From Sulfuritalea sp. (GTDB taxonomy: Bacteria > Pseudomonadota > Gammaproteobacteria > Burkholderiales > Rhodocyclaceae): 64,000 nt of DNA. The notes beneath the pieces were generated by a model. It saw only the letters and a list, made by a program, of their open reading frames with translations, was not told the DNA's origin and did not search any database. The position numbers and the translations under genes are program-made. The DNA lies in NCBI GenBank assembly GCA_016708585.1, contig JADJFK010000023.1, positions 1-64,000 on the forward strand, read 5' to 3'. How positions within the stretch are numbered: the first letter of the stretch is position 1; the number at the start of each line of letters is the position of its first letter. Of this stretch, positions 44,374 through 53,667 are shown one piece after another.

Positions 44374-45292
44374 TCGCCCATTACACGGCATCATTTACAG
44401 CAAGCCTTATGGGCGCTGGAGCTTTGCAGACCTGGCCGAAAGAGCGAAGAAAAAGGAAATGCTCAGATGGCTGAACAGATTTTCCAGGTCGCACATCCAG
44501 AAGAACAGGAAGCAGCTTGTCGTATTTGCCTTCGACTATATCGGGCACATGATCAATCTGGATGGGGTCTATGAGATCGCAGACCTGGATTTTTTCTTCG
44601 ATGCCATGTCCCTCAACAAAGGCATGTTCTCGGAGGCAACCGCCATCGACATTGGTGCCAATATCGGAAATCACAGTCTTTATTTCTCGGATTACTTTCA
44701 GAAAGTAGTCAGCTTCGAGCCAAACCCGCGAACCTACAAGGTGCTGCAGCTCAATGCCGAACTGGCAAAAAACGTACTCTGTTGCAATGAGGGAATATCC
44801 GACGCAAATACGAAGCTGCTGCTGGAGGCATGCAATACGAACAGCGGAAGGTCCGCAATTACCGACAACGCCAATGGCAACGCGCGGTCAATTCGTGTTA
44901 GGACACTTGATTCGGCAATCGATGAGACCGAAATCGTAAGATTGATAAAAATTGACGTGGAAGGTCATGAAGAGAAGGCGCTCATCGGAGCAGAGCAAAC
45001 GATCAGAAGAAACAAGCCCATCATTCTGTTCGAGCAGCACAAGGAAGATTTTTGCAATGGCTCGACCGCATCCATCGAACTTCTCAAGTCATACGGCTAC
45101 GTCAATTTCGCCGTAATCGAGAATCGGCCACTACTGCTTAAATCCATACCGGGCTTTTTGCGGCAGAAATATCGGTCGCTGCTGCGATTGACGATCGGAC
45201 AGACAAGAAATCTTGTGATCAAGAATAATATCGAACCCGGTTCTTATCCATTTATCGTGGCAATCCCCGACTGGGTGAGGCTGGTCGATTAA
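44363..45292 (+). CDS. FkbM-family methyltransferase
   Basis: A 309-residue methyltransferase. The SAM motif is AIDIGANIGNHSLYFSDYF, followed by VVSFEPNPRTYKVLQLNAEL and the late motif IKIDVEGHEEKALIGAEQTI, RRNKPIILFEQH, which define FkbM-type O-methyltransferases of glycans. The N-terminal 90 residues are an extra helical segment. The gene is visibly richer in A and T than the core genes around it, which suggests transfer. The ATG at 44363 is preferred. It ends convergently with a 4-base overlap into the next gene. Confidence 0.85.
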   Translation: MECNRPLHGIIYSKPYGRWSFADLAERAKKKEMLRWLNRFSRSHIQKNRKQLVVFAFDYIGHMINLDGVYEIADLDFFFDAMSLNKGMFSEATAIDIGANIGNHSLYFSDYFQKVVSFEPNPRTYKVLQLNAELAKNVLCCNEGISDANTKLLLEACNTNSGRSAITDNANGNARSIRVRTLDSAIDETEIVRLIKIDVEGHEEKALIGAEQTIRRNKPIILFEQHKEDFCNGSTASIELLKSYGYVNFAVIENRPLLLKSIPGFLRQKYRSLLRLTIGQTRNLVIKNNIEPGSYPFIVAIPDWVRLVD

Positions 45293-46746
45293 TTCCCTGC
45301 GGGAATCGCAACCACAACCGCCCCTCTGCCTGATTTGCGGTCAAAGCGCTTCAACACCTTCAGGCCATTGTTGTCCAGCCAGGGTTGGATCGGAGGATCT
45401 TTGGGGGAAGCCTCCAGCACAAAATAGTCGTACTTGTTCTCTGCCAGGACTTTGCCGATCGAGTCGCGCTTTTCTTTAGCCATTAGTGCAGTCTTGTACC
45501 AACCGGCATAGTGGAGCATGCGACCGCTTTCGTTGTACACGCGGGAGGTATCCTTGACGTTGCTCGAAAGCCAACTACCGGCTTCGACGTAATAACGGCT
45601 GCTGGGGCCGAATGCTTTCAGGTTGGCAATCATCGTCAGTCCGGCCAGCAACAGGATCAATGCCCGCCAACGAGGGTAGCGCTGCATCATCTGCCATAAG
45701 CCGAAACCGACGAAAGGGGCGGAGAACAGCATTGCCAACCCTACATAGCGACCCTGCAGAAACTGCATGTCGATTACAAACATCGCCAAGACGATCAGAT
45801 AAGCCGCAATACCCCAGGCAAAAAGCGGGAAGCGCGCCAGCGTCGGCCGGAGCTGGCCGGAAAAGACGATGAAAATCAGTGGCAGCAGAAAAAAATCGAG
45901 TTTGCCGATAAGTTTGAGAGGAACAACCGCCAGCGAACCAACAAACAGAATGGTTCCGGCATTGGCCTTTCCAAAATCGTTAAGCGCCGCCGCCAAAGCC
46001 TGCGCCTTGAAATCAAACGACGACAGGCCGAAGCGCTGCAGGTCTCCTGCAAGCCGACTTTCCGCCGAAATACCCCCGCCAAAATAAAGTCCAAGCAGCA
46101 AAAGGCCGCCAAGAACGGGCAAAGCGCTGACCATTAACAAGCGTCTGAAGCGCTCGGCGCGGGGAGCTTGCCAGGCCTGCCAAAAAAATAAGGCGGCGAA
46201 GAGCACCAGCGCCTCCGGCCGGAAAAGTGCGGCTGTTGCAATGCTCACCTGAATAGCCAACGCAGTAGCCCAGCGCGGTCTTTCCGCCCAGCGCAAGGCC
46301 AGCCAAAAGCCGAACATGACAAAAAACCAGCACCCGTATTCGCGCAACAGTTCATGTCGGTATTCGTTGAGGCCTGGAATGGAAAGTACCGCGAGGCAGG
46401 TCGGCCAGGCGATTTCAGGCCATGTCCGGCCCGCACAGGAAACCAGCAGAGCGCAGGTGCCCGCCATGAACAGGGCATTCAGCAAATAGCCGGCATGTTC
46501 CGGGCCAAGCCCGGTAAGCTTGGCAACGAGGGCCATCAGAATCGGCAGAAACGGCCAGTTGAAGACCTTTCTTGCCGCACCAAAACCGTTATCGAGGAAC
46601 TCGAGCGCCGTATGCACATACAGGATGCCATCCAAATTGATGGCTTTGCCCTGATGCGCGATCACCGTCAGCAGCAAACTGCCAAAGAACGCGACACTGA
46701 CGGGTGTTACCCAGACGGGCAAGCGGAGAGCAGGAAAGGGTTTCAT
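45289..46746 (-). CDS. Polytopic membrane glycosyltransferase-like protein (GT39/ArnT-like)
   Basis: A 485-residue protein with about eleven predicted membrane helices and a periplasmic C-terminal tail. The first periplasmic loop contains NLDGILYVHTALEFLDNG, in the place where GT-C enzymes hold their catalytic Asp, and RPEALVLFAALFFW follows in a later helix. This fits a lipid-linked-sugar-using GT-C transferase (PMT/ArnT-like). It overlaps the next gene by 4 bases in one operon of three glycosyltransferases on the minus strand. The sugar is unknown. Confidence 0.7.
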   Translation of the reverse strand: MKPFPALRLPVWVTPVSVAFFGSLLLTVIAHQGKAINLDGILYVHTALEFLDNGFGAARKVFNWPFLPILMALVAKLTGLGPEHAGYLLNALFMAGTCALLVSCAGRTWPEIAWPTCLAVLSIPGLNEYRHELLREYGCWFFVMFGFWLALRWAERPRWATALAIQVSIATAALFRPEALVLFAALFFWQAWQAPRAERFRRLLMVSALPVLGGLLLLGLYFGGGISAESRLAGDLQRFGLSSFDFKAQALAAALNDFGKANAGTILFVGSLAVVPLKLIGKLDFFLLPLIFIVFSGQLRPTLARFPLFAWGIAAYLIVLAMFVIDMQFLQGRYVGLAMLFSAPFVGFGLWQMMQRYPRWRALILLLAGLTMIANLKAFGPSSRYYVEAGSWLSSNVKDTSRVYNESGRMLHYAGWYKTALMAKEKRDSIGKVLAENKYDYFVLEASPKDPPIQPWLDNNGLKVLKRFDRKSGRGAVVVAIPAGN

Positions 46747-47807
46747 TGGGGCAGATCCATTGCCGGCATCAGCAATTGTTCAATTCTGGCCTGCCATGTA
46801 TGGGCAGCGAGAAATGCCGCATGGCCATTGCGGGCGATTGCCAGACGCGCATCTTTGTTGTTCAAGTAATAGCCTGCCTTTTCGGCAAGTTCAGCCGAAG
46901 ACCGGTAAGTTTCGATTTCCTTGCCGACCGCGAACAATTCAGCCAGTTCTTCGCAGTGATCCGTCAGCAGGAAGCAGCCGGCAGCCAGCGCCTCGAATAT
47001 TCGCAGATTCACCCCGGTTTCGGCCCCAAAAAAATCGCTGCGCGTGATATTGAGCAAGATTTTCGATTTCCCCATCAATTCGAGAAGCTCATCACCCCAG
47101 ACCGTTTTGTCCGTAATGCGACTGCGTAGAGTGTCCGACATCAAGGGGAAATTACGCTGCCAGCGATTACCGTAAACGGTTACATGATCACGAATACCCT
47201 CGATCACAAAGATCCTGCGCAAATCGCACGTGCCGACGAATAATACGTCGAGTGCTTTTTCAGCCTGCGGAAGAGCACTCGGCGGCTTGGCCCCGAACGG
47301 CAGGAAAACAGCGTTCAACTTGCGCGATTCGCGGAAAAAACGCGTCGTAACTTTCGAAAATGAGAATATCAGGTCATAGACAGGCAGTTCATTCTCGACA
47401 AAATAGATGAACTCGCGCCGACGCGAATACAAATTGCAACTGTCCGTATCGTACAGAAGCAGAACAGCGCCAAGCTTGTCGGCAAGCCTGCGCAGAAATG
47501 CCGGATCGTAAAACTTGTAGGCAAAGCCGACCACCAGAATATGGCTGGGGCTTTCGCGGTCGAGCAGCGCTTCGAGGTCTTTTTCGACAAGCTTTGGAAG
47601 AAGGCTGAAGCCGTCGCGATCGGACCGCCTGTTCAGCGCCTTGGCGTAAGCGGCACGGATTCCATGCAATGGCCGCCGTTCCTGCGACAAGCAATCCAGA
47701 TAGGCTGTTGCGACGCCCAGTTTCGAGAAGGCGTCGCACAGATCCCGGCCCAAAGGTATGCCGCCGATACCATCAAGAAGGAGAACTTTTCTCGGCTTGC
47801 CGGTCAT
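46743..47807 (-). CDS. Glycosyltransferase, CgeB/GT4-like
   Basis: A 354-residue GT-B glycosyltransferase. The N-terminus KVLLLDGIGGIPLGRDLCDA, HILVVGFAYKFYDPAFLRRL and LLYDTDSCNLYSRRREFIYF, and the donor-binding half KILLNITRSDFFGAETGVNL with RIFEALAAGCFLLTD, are typical of CgeB-like (glycosyl transferases group 1) proteins. The ATG at 47807 is chosen because the conserved N-terminus begins there. It overlaps the upstream glycosyltransferase end by 4 bases. It likely extends a core or surface glycan. Confidence 0.8.
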   Translation of the reverse strand: MTGKPRKVLLLDGIGGIPLGRDLCDAFSKLGVATAYLDCLSQERRPLHGIRAAYAKALNRRSDRDGFSLLPKLVEKDLEALLDRESPSHILVVGFAYKFYDPAFLRRLADKLGAVLLLYDTDSCNLYSRRREFIYFVENELPVYDLIFSFSKVTTRFFRESRKLNAVFLPFGAKPPSALPQAEKALDVLFVGTCDLRRIFVIEGIRDHVTVYGNRWQRNFPLMSDTLRSRITDKTVWGDELLELMGKSKILLNITRSDFFGAETGVNLRIFEALAAGCFLLTDHCEELAELFAVGKEIETYRSSAELAEKAGYYLNNKDARLAIARNGHAAFLAAHTWQARIEQLLMPAMDLPQ

Positions 47808-48952
47808 TGGCCGCCTTTCGACAGGAGCGGCGGACCCAAAGCGGACACAACCATGGGCAAGGAGAAAAATCGCGGCCGCGTCGCCGCATCGGAAAATGAT
47901 TCCGCCAAGCTTTCCCTTGCCCGTGCGGCACATTGCCGATGTGTCGCCGGGCTGGTGACGGAGAAGTAGTCCACAAGCTTGCGCGCCAGTCCATCGACAT
48001 CGCGCAACTCAAAAAGCATGCTCTTGTCGACGACAATTTCCGGCACGCCTCCGCAGTTGGTCGCCATCACGGGAACATCGGCAGCCATGGCTTCCAGCAA
48101 TACCATGCCAAAAGGTTCGTGATCCGAGCTCAGGACAAAAAGATCGAAGGCCGAAAATGCCCGACGCGCATTGGAAACTTGGCCAAGAAACCTGACGCTT
48201 GCGGATATTCCGAGTTCGCTGACCTGGGCTTGCAGTTTTGGCAGCAAGCGTCCGCTGCCGGCGATTGCCAACAGCACACCTGAGGGCAGCGCAGGCACGG
48301 CCCTGGCAAAAGCGGCGATGAGAGTCGCCTGGTCTTTATCGGGGTGCAGGCGGCCGACATTGCCGATCACCGGCACATCCCGCGGCAAACCGAGGAGTTT
48401 GCGCGCATCTTCTCGTGACAACAGCTCCGCGCGCACCGCATCGATGTCGAGGCGATTGTGCAGGGTTTCGATGCGATCAGCCGGCCACTCCGGCAGGCGG
48501 CGGCGAATCTCGTCGCGCACGGCATCCGACACCGCCAGCAGGGTCAGTCGCCGGCGGAAAAGTCGCGCGAACCAGCGGCGGGGCAAACGGTCATAGTCGC
48601 CGAAGGCATGATGAACGCCAATGATAGACAATCGGGTCGCCAGGGCGGCAACGTAAGCCGGTTTGAATCGATGGGCGATGATCAACGAAAACCTGCGGCT
48701 GGCGACGATCCGCCGCAACTTTAGAATCGCAGAGAGTTTCAGCCCCCGCACATCGCTACTCTTCAGTCCCAGAAACGCCACCTCATCGGATGCCGCTCCT
48801 TGAACCACGGCTGCACTTTCCTCGCCGGTGAGAAAAACTGTCAGCACCTTGCAGGGACTGCCCTTGAACAGAACCGCATACTGGCGCGCGACATCTAGAA
48901 ACGGGCCGCTGTAGCCATGGCAAAACTGCAATATCCAGTTCTCGGCCGGCAT
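47804..48952 (-). CDS. Family 4 glycosyltransferase
   Basis: A 382-residue GT-B enzyme. The acceptor half has WILQFCHGYSGPFLDVARQY and LIIAHRFKPAYVAALATRL, with IGVHHAFGDYDRLPRRWFAR. The donor half has PVIGNVGRLHPDKDQATLIA and the E-x7-E motif in SSDHEPFGMVLLEAMAADVP. The ATG at 48952 overlaps the stop of the carbamoyltransferase upstream. With that gene and the two glycosyltransferases after it, it forms a four-gene minus-strand operon for decorating LPS. The sugar is not predictable. Confidence 0.87.
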   Translation of the reverse strand: MPAENWILQFCHGYSGPFLDVARQYAVLFKGSPCKVLTVFLTGEESAAVVQGAASDEVAFLGLKSSDVRGLKLSAILKLRRIVASRRFSLIIAHRFKPAYVAALATRLSIIGVHHAFGDYDRLPRRWFARLFRRRLTLLAVSDAVRDEIRRRLPEWPADRIETLHNRLDIDAVRAELLSREDARKLLGLPRDVPVIGNVGRLHPDKDQATLIAAFARAVPALPSGVLLAIAGSGRLLPKLQAQVSELGISASVRFLGQVSNARRAFSAFDLFVLSSDHEPFGMVLLEAMAADVPVMATNCGGVPEIVVDKSMLFELRDVDGLARKLVDYFSVTSPATHRQCAARARESLAESFSDAATRPRFFSLPMVVSALGPPLLSKGGQ

Positions 48953-48953
48953 C

Positions 48954-50720
48954 TCATTCGCCGCCTTTGCCGTCCTTGACCACCAGCACATCCTCCATGA
49001 CCAGATACTCCAGATCCGAGCCGAAAAACATGTTCAGGGCATCGGCCGGCGAGCAGATCATCGGCTCGCCGCGGCGGTTGAGCGAGGTGTTGAGCACGAC
49101 GCCGTTGCCGGTGAGTTTTTCCAGTTCCAGCATCAGGTCGTAGTAGCGCGGATTGTGCTCGCGCCTGAGCACCTGCGCGCGCGAGGTGCCGTCCTCGTGC
49201 ACAACTTCCGGCACACGCGACTTCCATTCTTCGGCGACCTCGAAGGTGAAGGTCATGAAGGGCGCCGGGTGATCCGACTGCAGCATCTGCGGTCCGACCG
49301 TGTCGAGCATCGAGGGGCAGAAGGGCCGCCAGCGTTCGCGGAACTTGATCTGCGCGTTGATGCGGTCGGCGACGCCGGCCACGCTCGGGCAACCGAGGAT
49401 GGAGCGGCCACCCAAGGCACGCGGGCCGAACTCCATGCGGCCCTGGAACCAGGCCACCGGGTTGCCGTCGGCGAGGATGCGGGCAATTCTCTGCGGTATC
49501 GCCGTCTCGCCAGCGCCGACTTTTTCCCACCGGGGTTTTTCCGGGTGCGCCTCGCAGGCGGCGATGACTTCTTCATTGGTATAGCGCGGACCCAGATAGA
49601 CATGCTCCATCTTTTCCACCGGCACGCCGCGCTGCACAGAGACATAGGAGGCGGCGCCGATGGCGGTGCCGGAATCGCCCGAGGCGGGCTGGACGAAGAG
49701 CTCTTTCACCTCGGGGCGGGCGATGATCTTCTGGTTCAGCTTGACGTTGAGCGCGCCGCCGCCGGCGAAGGCCAGCTTGCCGGTTTCGCGCAGGATGTCG
49801 CCCAGGTAGTAATCCATCATCTGCAGCGACAGGTCCTCGAACAGCTTCTGCATGCTGGCCGCATAGTGGATGTAGGGGTCGTCGGCGATGTCGCCGGCCC
49901 GCATCGGGCCTAGCCATTCGACCAGTTTCGGCGAGAAGTAGTAGCCCTTGCCGGCTTCCTTGTAGCGGCGCAGGCCGATCACGTTGGCGTAGTCGGTATT
50001 GACGACCAGTTCGCCGTTCTCGAATTTCGCCAGGCGCGAAAAATCGTAGCGCGTCGCGTCGCCGTAGGGCGCCATGCCCATGACCTTGTATTCGCCGTCG
50101 AGCATTTCGAAACCGAGGTATTCGGTGATCGCGCCGTAGAGGCCGCCCAGCGAATCGGGGTCGAAGAATTCCTTGATCTTGTGGATGCGCCCGTTCTCGC
50201 CGTAGCCGAAAAAGGTGGTGGCGTACTCGCCCTTGCCGTCGATGCCGAGGATCGCGGTTTTTTCGCGGAATCCCGAGCAGTGGTAGGCGCTGGAAGCGTG
50301 GCTCAGGTGGTGCTCGACCGGCACGATCTCGGCCCTGGCGAGGTCGAAGCCGAGTTCCTGCAGGCAAGCCTCGATGCGCTTCCGGTAGCGATAAAAGCGC
50401 CGGTTGCCGGCGAAGAGGGCGTCCAGCCCGCGATCGGGGGCATACCAGTAGCGCTGCGTATAGTGCCAACGCGCCGGCCCGAAGATGCTGATCGGCGCAA
50501 ACGGGATCGCCACCGCATCGACGTCGGCCGGCCGGATGCCGGCGAAGTCGAGGCAGAATTTCGCCGCTTCGAAGGGCATGCGGCCCTTGGCATGCTTGTC
50601 GCGCAGGAAGCGCTCTTCCTCGGCGGCCGCCACCAGCTTGCCGTCGATGTAGAGCGCTGCGGAAGGGTCATGCGAGACTGCGCCGGACAGTCCAATTACA
50701 GTCAGTGCCAAGTAGGTCAA
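48954..50720 (-). CDS. Second O-carbamoyltransferase (NodU/CmcH family)
   Basis: A 588-residue carbamoyltransferase, distinct from the one at 35145. It has GLSGAVSHDPSAALYIDG, the metal site VEHHLSHASSAYHCSGF, AILGIDGKGEYATTFFG, FAGGGALNVKLNQ, WFQGRMEFGPRALGGRSILG and LNTSLNRRGEPMI. It is the first gene of the minus-strand glycosyltransferase operon and so probably carbamoylates a sugar added by those enzymes. A dispersed repeat (49501-49524) is read in frame as KVGAGETA before the QGRMEFGPRALGG block. Confidence 0.9.
   Translation of the reverse strand: MTYLALTVIGLSGAVSHDPSAALYIDGKLVAAAEEERFLRDKHAKGRMPFEAAKFCLDFAGIRPADVDAVAIPFAPISIFGPARWHYTQRYWYAPDRGLDALFAGNRRFYRYRKRIEACLQELGFDLARAEIVPVEHHLSHASSAYHCSGFREKTAILGIDGKGEYATTFFGYGENGRIHKIKEFFDPDSLGGLYGAITEYLGFEMLDGEYKVMGMAPYGDATRYDFSRLAKFENGELVVNTDYANVIGLRRYKEAGKGYYFSPKLVEWLGPMRAGDIADDPYIHYAASMQKLFEDLSLQMMDYYLGDILRETGKLAFAGGGALNVKLNQKIIARPEVKELFVQPASGDSGTAIGAASYVSVQRGVPVEKMEHVYLGPRYTNEEVIAACEAHPEKPRWEKVGAGETAIPQRIARILADGNPVAWFQGRMEFGPRALGGRSILGCPSVAGVADRINAQIKFRERWRPFCPSMLDTVGPQMLQSDHPAPFMTFTFEVAEEWKSRVPEVVHEDGTSRAQVLRREHNPRYYDLMLELEKLTGNGVVLNTSLNRRGEPMICSPADALNMFFGSDLEYLVMEDVLVVKDGKGGE
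49501..49524 (-). repeat. Dispersed 24-base repeat (in second carbamoyltransferase)
   Basis: Minus strand: AAAAGTCGGCGC, TGGCGAG, ACGGC, read as KVGAGETA. It lies in the interdomain segment and keeps the frame. Confidence 0.6.
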
Positions 50721-50806
50721 TGAGCGGTGGGGGGGCGTGAGGCCAGCGCGCCGCTCGACGGATATCTCCAGGCGCTGATCGTCACCTGATCGTAGCGCTC
50801 CCTCCT

Positions 50807-50823
50807 CTTAAGGCCTGATTAAT
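50807..50823 (+). promoter_or_regulatory. Second PmrA/QseB-type direct repeat (before YejM-like gene)
   Basis: CTTAAG-GCCTG-ATTAAT fits YTTAAK-N5-YTTAAK with one deviation (A for Y). It lies 39 bases before the preferred start of the membrane protein gene. TTAA is rare in this GC-rich window, so two such pairs are notable. Confidence 0.4.
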
Positions 50824-50861
50824 CTTGCCGGCGGAAGATGTCGTTTTGGGGAGCCAAAGCG

Positions 50862-52763
50862 ATGCCAGCACTGCCTTCACCAGCCTGTATCAGCCGCTAT
50901 TATCTGGTCACGTGGCTGGGCGTGATTGCCCACGTCAGCCGCTTCACTTCGCACGAGCAATACGCCGATCCGTTCACGGCCCTGTGGACACTGGCCGTGA
51001 CGGCAAGCTATTCGATGTTCTACCTGCTGCCATCGATTGCCGGCGGCTACCTGTGTTACTGGTTGCTGGGCCGCTCGAAAAGTCCGCGCTCCGGAAACCT
51101 GCTGCTGGCGACGACGCTTGTCGCGCTGCCCGGGCTGACCCATGTCGGGCTGTTTGCCGATCGCCTGATCCACGACATGTACGGCTTCCATATCAACGGC
51201 TTCGTGGTCGACCTCCTGCTGACGCCGGGCGGCATCGACTCGCTGGGGGCGACCGCCAGCACCCAGCTGACGGCCGGCCTGATCGTCGCGGCCCTGCTGG
51301 CGTTCCAGGGCCTGGTCTATTACTGGCTGGTCGCGCGCGGCGCCCACGGCACCCCATCGTCACGCCCCCTGCCGCGCCTGCTGCGCTGGCGCTGGCTGTT
51401 CTTCCTGATACTGACGGCGAGCATGGGCGAACGCGTTGCCTACGGCTACAGCTCCGCGATCAACTACCAGCCCATCCTGTTTGCCGGCGAACGCTATCCG
51501 ATGTACTTGCCGATGTCGTTTCGCAAGCTGGCGGCCAAGATGGACATCGGCGAAGCCCGGAAGACGGCGGATGGACTGCATGTCAAGAACAGCGCGCTGA
51601 ACTACCCGCTGGCGCCGCTGGATGTCGACAGTTCCGTGCGGCCGCCGAACATCGTCTGGCTGGTGGCCGAGTCGCTGCGCTACGACATGCTCGATCCGAA
51701 GATCATGCCGCGGTTGTGGGACTTCTCGCAGCAGGCACTGCGCCTGGAGCAGCATTACAGCGGCGGCAACCTGACCCAGATGGGCGTCTTCTCGATGTTC
51801 TACGGGCTTTACGGCAACTACTGGTTCCCGATGCACTCCGCGCGCCGTGCCCCGGTGCTGATGGACGTGATGCAGCAGCGCGGCTACCAGTTCAGCCTGC
51901 ACACCAGCCAGCGCTTCACCTTTCCCGCCTTCGACAAGACGATCTTCGTCGGCATGGACCCGAAGGACATGCATGCCTTGTCCGGCGGTGCGCCCGCCTG
52001 GCAGCGCGACCAGGAAAACATCAGGAACATGCTGGGCTTCATCGACAAGCGCGATGAAACGAAACCCTTCATGACCTACATGTTCTTCGAGTCGACCCAC
52101 GCCGCCTACGATTTCCCGCCGGATTCGGTGATCGCGAAACCCTATCTCGAAGACCTCAACTACCTGACGACGGATTTCAAGGTCGACATCCAGCTGATCA
52201 AGAACCGCTATCTCAACGCCTCGCACCATGTCGACCAGCAGATCGGGCGCGTCATCGAGCACCTGAAGCAGAAGCAGCTGCTCGACAACACGGTGATCAT
52301 CGTCCTCGGCGACCACGGCGAGGAGTTCATGGAGCGCAGCCGCTGGGGCCATAGCGCCGAATTCAACCGCTTCCAGACCGGCACGCCGGCGGTCATCTGG
52401 GCGCCCGGCAACAAGGCGCGCGTGGTGAGCGGGATCACCAGCCACCTCGACATCCCGGCCACCCTGATGCCGCTGCTCGGCGTGCGCAATCCACCGTCCG
52501 ATTATTCGCAAGGCATGAACCTGCTGGATCCCGGCTACCACCGCGAGTACGCGGTCGCGGCGGACTGGAACCGGCTCGCGTACCTGGGCGAGAAGGTCAA
52601 GGTAGCCTTTCCCATCAATGCCACCGGCAGCGCCAAGCGCGACGAGGTCACCGACGGCAATGACCATGCAATTGCCGACGCGGACCAGGCCAAGCGCAAC
52701 ATTAGCCCTGCCATCGCAGAAATGATGCAGAACCTGACGCGCTTCAGTCGGCCGAAGGGTTGA
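50862..52763 (+). CDS. YejM/PbgA-like membrane protein with sulfatase fold
   Basis: A 633-residue protein. Five N-terminal membrane helices include YYLVTWLGVIAHVSRF and TASYSMFYLLPSIAGGYLCY. A periplasmic alkaline-phosphatase/sulfatase-fold domain follows: NIVWLVAESLRYDML, SGGNLTQMGVFSMFYGLYGN, IIVLGDHGEEFME and GITSHLDIPATLMPLLG. It resembles E. coli YejM/PbgA, which senses periplasmic LPS and controls LpxC stability. The usual nucleophile is not obvious. GGGGAG at 50848-50853 favours the ATG at 50862 over the one at 50838. Confidence 0.8.
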   Translation: MPALPSPACISRYYLVTWLGVIAHVSRFTSHEQYADPFTALWTLAVTASYSMFYLLPSIAGGYLCYWLLGRSKSPRSGNLLLATTLVALPGLTHVGLFADRLIHDMYGFHINGFVVDLLLTPGGIDSLGATASTQLTAGLIVAALLAFQGLVYYWLVARGAHGTPSSRPLPRLLRWRWLFFLILTASMGERVAYGYSSAINYQPILFAGERYPMYLPMSFRKLAAKMDIGEARKTADGLHVKNSALNYPLAPLDVDSSVRPPNIVWLVAESLRYDMLDPKIMPRLWDFSQQALRLEQHYSGGNLTQMGVFSMFYGLYGNYWFPMHSARRAPVLMDVMQQRGYQFSLHTSQRFTFPAFDKTIFVGMDPKDMHALSGGAPAWQRDQENIRNMLGFIDKRDETKPFMTYMFFESTHAAYDFPPDSVIAKPYLEDLNYLTTDFKVDIQLIKNRYLNASHHVDQQIGRVIEHLKQKQLLDNTVIIVLGDHGEEFMERSRWGHSAEFNRFQTGTPAVIWAPGNKARVVSGITSHLDIPATLMPLLGVRNPPSDYSQGMNLLDPGYHREYAVAADWNRLAYLGEKVKVAFPINATGSAKRDEVTDGNDHAIADADQAKRNISPAIAEMMQNLTRFSRPKG

Positions 52764-53664
52764 TGGCGGCTGCCTGCTGCCGCGGGCCATACCTGTCGCA
52801 ATGGTCGGCGATCACCGTCGCCAGGCGCGGCATCAGGGCCTCGGGGAAATCGTGGCCCATGCCCTCGATCACCAGCAGTTCCGCACCGGGGATGTTCTGC
52901 GCCGTATCGCGGCCGGCGGCGAGCGGTACCAGCGGATCGTCGGCGCCGTGGATCACCAGGGTCGGCGCCATGATGGTGCGCAGTTGCCGGCGCCGGTCGC
53001 CGGAGGCGATGCTGGCCAGCAACTGGCGCGCCACACCGGCCGGATAGTAGGCGCGGCGCACGCTGCGGCCGATGTGCAGGCGCAGCGCCTCGCGCGTCGA
53101 CGGGTAGGCCGGGCTGCCGATCACGCCAAACATGTCGACCATGTGTTCGATCACCGCCTCGGGATCCTTCGGGTCGGCCGGCCGGCTCAGCAGCGTCTTG
53201 CGCGCCGCCTTGGTCGGCTTCGAGACGCGGCGGTTGCCGGAGGTGGACATGATCGATGTCAGGCTCAGCACGCGCTGCGGGAACTTTGCCGCCAGCACCT
53301 GCGCGATCATGCCGCCCATCGAGGCGCCGACGACGTGCGCCCGTTCCAGTCCCAGCCGATCCATCAGGCCGATGGTGTCGCCCGCCATGTCCTCCAGCGT
53401 ATAGGGCGTACGCACCGGCAGGCCCAGCGCGGCGGCGGCCATGGCCAGCAGCAGGTTGCCGCGCTTCTTCCCGACCACGCGGCCCGACAGGCCGCAGTCG
53501 CGGTTGTCGAAACGGATCACGCGGTAGCCGCGCGCCACCAGGGCTTCACAAAAGGAATCGGGCCAGCCCGTAAGCTGCATGCCGAGACCCATGATCAGCA
53601 CGATGGCCGGCCGGGCCGGATCGCCGAGCGACTCGTATTCGATGTGCAGCGGCGCTGCCGTCAT
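52744..53664 (-). CDS. Alpha/beta hydrolase
   Basis: A 306-residue alpha/beta hydrolase. The oxyanion region is IVLIMGLGMQLTGWPDSF, the nucleophile elbow is VVGASMGGMIAQVLA, the acid is in LVIHGADDPLVPL and the His is in IEGMGHDFPEALM. RFDNRDCGLSGR is typical of the aclacinomycin methylesterase-like group. No signal peptide is present. It overlaps the 3' end of the convergent YejM-like gene by 20 bases and is followed upstream by a DGAT-like gene 3 bases away, so a lipid ester role is plausible. Confidence 0.87.
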   Translation of the reverse strand: MTAAPLHIEYESLGDPARPAIVLIMGLGMQLTGWPDSFCEALVARGYRVIRFDNRDCGLSGRVVGKKRGNLLLAMAAAALGLPVRTPYTLEDMAGDTIGLMDRLGLERAHVVGASMGGMIAQVLAAKFPQRVLSLTSIMSTSGNRRVSKPTKAARKTLLSRPADPKDPEAVIEHMVDMFGVIGSPAYPSTREALRLHIGRSVRRAYYPAGVARQLLASIASGDRRRQLRTIMAPTLVIHGADDPLVPLAAGRDTAQNIPGAELLVIEGMGHDFPEALMPRLATVIADHCDRYGPRQQAAAINPSAD

Positions 53665-53667
53665 CGC

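Noticed and set aside
44197..44394. Small open frames on the opposite strand of core genes
   Set aside because: High GC gives long shadow frames opposite most genes here; none showed a binding site or recognisable protein.
48954..50720. Nodulation gene nodU
   Set aside because: The family is the same, but there are no nod genes and the neighbours are LPS glycosyltransferases.
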